Shown: piece after piece, positions 59,573-64,000 of the stretch | Layout of the letters: each line of letters opens with the position of its first letter | How positions within the stretch are numbered: position 1 is the first letter of the stretch | DNA from: Cocos nucifera | Lineage: Eukaryota; Streptophyta; Magnoliopsida; Arecales; Arecaceae | Length of the DNA stretch: 64,000 bases | Reading direction: 5' to 3' | NCBI GenBank assembly: GCA_006176705.1 | Contig: QRFJ01006390.1 | Span: forward strand, 186,001-250,000 | Position numbers and translations under genes: made by a program | The notes under the pieces: model-generated | Databases searched by the model: none | Seen by the model: the letters and a program-made list of their open reading frames with translations, nothing else | What the model was told of the DNA's origin: nothing

Positions 59573-62060
59573 GATATATGGCGAGCTATTATATCCTGGT
59601 TTCACTTCAGTCACATCCCAATGCATGCAGCAAGCAATACATATTATTGCTCTGCTAATGCATCTATACAAGCTGCTGATTCAGGTGTAGATCCTCCATA
59701 ACCCAAGGGCATTTACAGTGAGCTTTTTGATAACAATAAGGAGAAACTACAGAAATAGATTGCATCATATCAAAATAAATTTCCAACATATGGGCTCATG
59801 GTGTGATGGTTGGACTAGTCCTACGAGGCAGAGCATCATCAATTTCCTGACGTATTATGATGGAAAAATATTTTTCAGAAGTTCATTGATGCTTCAAATC
59901 AGGTGCACAATACCGCATATATCCTCAGATTGATGGAGATGATCGATCGAGTCGGAGAGCAAAATGTCGTGTATGTTATCACCGATAATAGGCTAGAGTA
60001 TAGGACCGTAGAGAGATCCTTATGCAGCGGCAACCAAATATTTTGGACAACATGTGGTGCACATTATATCAATCTGATATTAATGGACATTAGGAAGCTT
60101 AGTAGAATGCAGAAGATAGTGGACTTAGTGCAAAGTATTACTCAATTCATTTACAATCACATGGATCCTATCACTGATGCGGCAGTATACAAAATGAGAT
60201 ATATTGTGACCAGATATTACATGGTTCGCTACAAATTATATAGCACTTGATAGCCTTATTGACAAGAAAGCATACCTATGTCAAATGTTTGTTAGTCCCG
60301 AGTGACAAAAGTAATATACCAAGGCAGGCATTAAGGAAGCAATGTGGAGAACTTAATGACGAAACAAACATTCTAACAGCAAACCAAGAACATAGTGAAG
60401 GCTATCAAACCTTTATATGAGATGTTTTGGACCATGGATAGTGAAAGATATCTCCAAATGGGCTTCTTGTACCACATGATGGAGAGGACAAAAGATCAGA
60501 TTAGGTCAGCAAATATCGAAACATGCCTATGATTACATCCAAATCATTGAGCATCAGTGGAACTATCAGATGGATAGGAATTTGCATCTAGCAGGTAAGC
60601 AACAAATAAGAATTCTCTAAAAATTTGATTGCCCTTATATTTGTATAAATATGCTTAACTAAATTTTGAAATTTATCTGTAGCTTATTATCTAAATCTAA
60701 GATTCCAGTACACAGTATCTGGGATAGGCATGGATGACGAGCTTCTAACGTTCCTATGAAATATAATACACAAGATGAAAACTAAACCAAAAATCGCAGC
60801 TATGTGCATAAAAGAAGTTAGGTTAATTGGTTTTTGATAACTTGGCTGTATCTTCAACCAGTAACACAATATAACAAATATATTTTTTATAGATAAAAAT
60901 GTTTAAGGAGAGCACCAATAGCTTTGGAACCAATGTAGAAGTCGTAAGCAAAAGAAAAATAAATGAATTTAGATAGATTGTATATGAACGACAACTCCTA
61001 TTTGACATTACATACCTACTAACAAGTCTAATATGATACAATTTTATTTTTAATTTTGTTCAATTTTAATACTTTTGCAGCTAAATGATGGATCCATTTC
61101 GGATTGGCTGCTCCTACTCGAAAGCAACTTGCCATCCAGATCCTCTCCTAAATAGTCTCCTCGAGTGGTTGTGAGTGTAATTGATCCACCTTCGCCCTAA
61201 TCCATAGCAAGCAGAGAAATCATCTGACATAGAAATGCCTCAACGATCTTGTATATGTTCACTATAATTTCAGATAGAGACTAAAATGCATTCAAAAGAG
61301 AGTTGAGTTGAAGTATTCGAATCCAATTGCGAATGACTTTGTTAATGATGAGGATCCGATGATCAGATGGATTGTGGGTCAACAACAGAAGCCGAAGCTT
61401 GATGAGCCAAGATCCTCCACAACCAACAAGTTTTATAACTAGCGAGGTTGGGGTGGATGCTGAGTAATAGACAACCAGTAACATTCCACGTAGGCTTCTA
61501 ACTGATCAATCACAGCAAACTTCCTTGTGAGGTATGATGAGAAGGCAAACAGCTGCTTAATGCAAAGATAGAAAAAGAAAAGACAGCCGCAACCCCAATG
61601 AAGAGGGTGGAGCAGTCAGTTGACCCAATTCACTCAAATTCAGAGATCAGGCAAAACAATGATGGTTCATTTGATAGTCATAGATTTCGTAGTCATGGAG
61701 GGAGTGGAGGACAAGAGACCACCATTTATGATATACAACTACGAGATGGTCTTCAATTTACTGATGAGTCTCGGATTACGCATGTCACAAAGAATAGAGA
61801 CCAAGGTACATAAGCTAGTAGAGCAAGCGAAGATATGATTTCATACAAACAAAAGACTCCTCGAGGTCATTCAAGATATCATGCAGCTGCAGATGACTTC
61901 ACACGTGGAGTTGGATCCATGGACGTATTAGATTCTTCATCATATTTTAGATCCTCTTACCTATAGCCACAAACAATTTATGATCCATATGGATATAGGT
62001 ATAGTGCATCCGAGACATCGTCTTCCTACGGCTACTATTCTATGCAATCGGGAGCATCTT

Positions 62061-62894
62061 ACAAATCGGATTTTGCTACCGGCATATATATTCGAATGGA
62101 CCCCTCTATGGTCATATTATCAGCATAAGGACACCTCTTAAAGCTAAAGCTTCAACAAGAGATCTGGGACAAGTTACAATACAGTATGCATACCTTACGG
62201 AATGAACACAGAGGACTAAAGTGATGCATAGTTAGAAGGATGGGCTGATATTCCACAAGATTCTAAATCCCGATATGTATTGATTATTTATTTTTTATAT
62301 TTTTTAATTGATTTAAGTATTTTAGGATTCAGTAATATTTAGTCCTTATAAGGTTGTTCCCCTCTAACATAACATTATGTTAAATTCATATTCACATCAT
62401 GAACTCAATTGCAGATGTACTAGAGTGATACAAACGTCAAATAACATCAACAAACATCAATTTGGCTTAAAATCATTTAAGAAATAATAAAAAATTGATT
62501 AGATATCTTAGAAATAATAAAAAAACAAAACAAAAAAAAATTAAAAAAAATTGATGTGCTGGTCAAACCGGCATGCCATGCCATACCGAGCATCGATACC
62601 GTACCAAACTAGTACCATACTATAGTAGCCGGTGATTGGTACCATCATCGGTACCGATTCAGCCTACCTTGGTTTGGAGAGAGAACTTGGAAAGAGATAA
62701 GACTAGTTAAAGATAGATACGCTCTTTCTTAGATTAAAAGGGAAGGGGAAACCGACCCTAATTTATTTCTCTAATTTATTCAACTAAAGAAATCAAGATC
62801 ACAATCTGATATCACATAAAATTCTTGATATATATTGAAACTATTAGAAATTCTAGAATTTGAAAATAACCAACATGTTTTAGAATGAATGATA
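62061..62894 (+). other. 3' non-coding part of hAT copy 2 and flank
   Basis: The subterminal motif cluster (CCGGCATG, GATACCGTACC, GGTACCG) lies at 62555-62675. No gene recognised after it. Confidence 0.5.
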
Positions 62895-64000
62895 TGTTGG
62901 AAAATATATCCTAAAGCCAATCGTCTAGGTTGTAGACGGTTGAGCTTATTGTAATATGTATATGAATTATTAAATGAATAAAATTATTATGCTGACTTTT
63001 CATCACTTTTTGTGCATCTTCCTTTATGAACACTTTTGTGATAAAGTCCTTAGGACTATTTAGAATCGATAAAGAAGGATTTATCATTTAGTCCTTAAAC
63101 ATATTCACGACCAAAAGATACGTTGTTACCTAGGACGACAACATTTATCGAGTATAGATCGTTGTGTGCCATATGGATTGGTTGTCCTCTTAACCAAGAA
63201 GCGTGGAGATATCGGTATGGCATACAGGTAAAATGTAGGGATATATTTCACTGAACGTGACCCAACTGCGGAGCTCTCTACTGTCAAGAGTTGCTCACGA
63301 AGGATATGGATATAGATATCCCTTAGACCTGAGATCATCACGGTAACTTGCAAGCAACTTACTGTACTTTGGTACCGGACTATCTGAATTTCTAATTCAA
63401 TGATGGAAGGTTTCTAGATGCAGTCAAGTACTTATTAAGTTGGTGCGTGAGTCAAGATGAGATTGACCGCTCCAAGAGCTTGGAGATAATGCATCACTGT
63501 ATTTCAATTTAGCAAAACCTTGATCGGGATAATCCATATAATGGATATTGAAATTTGAAATACAATGTCAATGATTTATTCAGGGTTTATAGTTAAACCC
63601 TAGGTCATTCTCTAAGCATTAAGGTCAAGAGGATGAATTATACGGTATGCCATAGGTTCATGAATATTACGTTGCGACTATTCGATCTATCCAGACGTCG
63701 GGTATCATTACTAGATCATCACATCGATTAGTACAATAATTAATTTCTGTGCTATCGGCTTAGTGTTTGAACCTATGGGATCATACACAATAGAAATTCC
63801 TAGCTGATCTGATGGTTGATCAAAAGTCCCACTACACTGAAACTCTGTGGTCAAAAGTCCCACTGGATTGGAACTCTGTGATTAAGAGTTCCATTAAACT
63901 GGGACTCTGGCTTCTTGAGTCCCACTGAACTGGGACTATCATTATTGGAGGATTAATTAGCAATTAGATTGCTGATTAGTTTAATTTGATTAAGCAATGA
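62895..64000 (+). repeat. Partial copia-like LTR running off the window
   Basis: Begins TGTTGGAAAATATATCCTAA, a typical copia LTR start, after GATA. It contains four to five ~31-bp repeats of the type AGTCCCACTGAACTGGGACTCTG (63810-63930). The end and the internal region are outside the window, so orientation is inferred from the start only. Confidence 0.6.

Larger units (their letters stand above)
57851..62060 (+). pseudogene. hAT-type transposase, copy 2
   Basis: The start ATG at 57851 (M-D-P-S-R-K-E-P-K-C-G-I-G-W) corresponds to the mutated start of copy 1. A decayed BED region follows. After two insertions (58265-58434 and 58682-59572) come DUF659 (D-G-W-T-S-P-T-R-Q-S-I-I-N-F, near 59800; V-I-T-D-N near 59975) and the dimerisation part (61081-61290). 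Introns match copy 1: donor GCAG-GTAAGC near 60592 with acceptor CTGTAG near 60682, and TTTTGCAG at 61080. Multiple stops and frameshifts make it non-functional. Confidence 0.83.

Overview
The window is a TE-rich plant nuclear chromosome segment, most likely from a monocot. A palm-type genome is a guess from the element mix and large introns; nothing in the window proves the species. It holds one well-supported host gene and the 3' end of a second. Most of the rest is nested and tandemly repeated transposable elements.

Layout. Positions 1-4640 are three tandem copies of a ~1.45-1.63 kb unit with an embedded 20-bp minisatellite. At 4.87-27.7 kb is a nest. The arms of a small inverted-repeat DNA transposon (4871-5136 and 27379-27730) flank a Ty3/gypsy element of the Tat group. 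What remains of that element is RT half, RNase H, second RNase H, integrase, a 115-bp tandem array, an antisense coiled-coil ORF and the 3' LTR. Its RT is cut exactly at the catalytic Y-V-D-D box by a long-LTR Ty1/copia element on the minus strand. The copia insertion is a tandem array (LTR-gag-pol-LTR-gag-truncation) sharing its central LTR. Positions 27.9-33.4 kb carry an exact 43-bp array, a ~1.7 kb terminal-inverted-repeat element, and a foldback element whose core is an exact 21-bp array.

Host genes. From ~33.5 to 44.5 kb on the plus strand lies a GIS2/CNBP-like protein with nine CCHC zinc knuckles (242 aa, three coding exons, an 8.2-kb second intron that contains a Micron-like MITE next to microsatellites). 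It converges on the last three exons of a sterol 4-alpha-methyl oxidase (SMO1-like, minus strand, 45.8-46.6 kb). Its upstream exons are not in view, and a degraded 3.8-kb copia element (47076-50871) sits just upstream.

From ~50.9 to 62.7 kb are two related hAT-type transposon copies in tandem (BED finger, DUF659, hAT dimerisation region). Copy 1 carries a GC-rich palindrome-bearing insertion. Copy 2 carries a 170-bp MITE with a 9-bp TSD and an LTR insertion with a 5-bp TSD. The window ends inside another copia-like LTR that starts at 62895.

Apart from the CCHC gene and perhaps the SMO1 end, every protein-coding trace is element-derived and disrupted. No rRNA, tRNA or CRISPR was seen.
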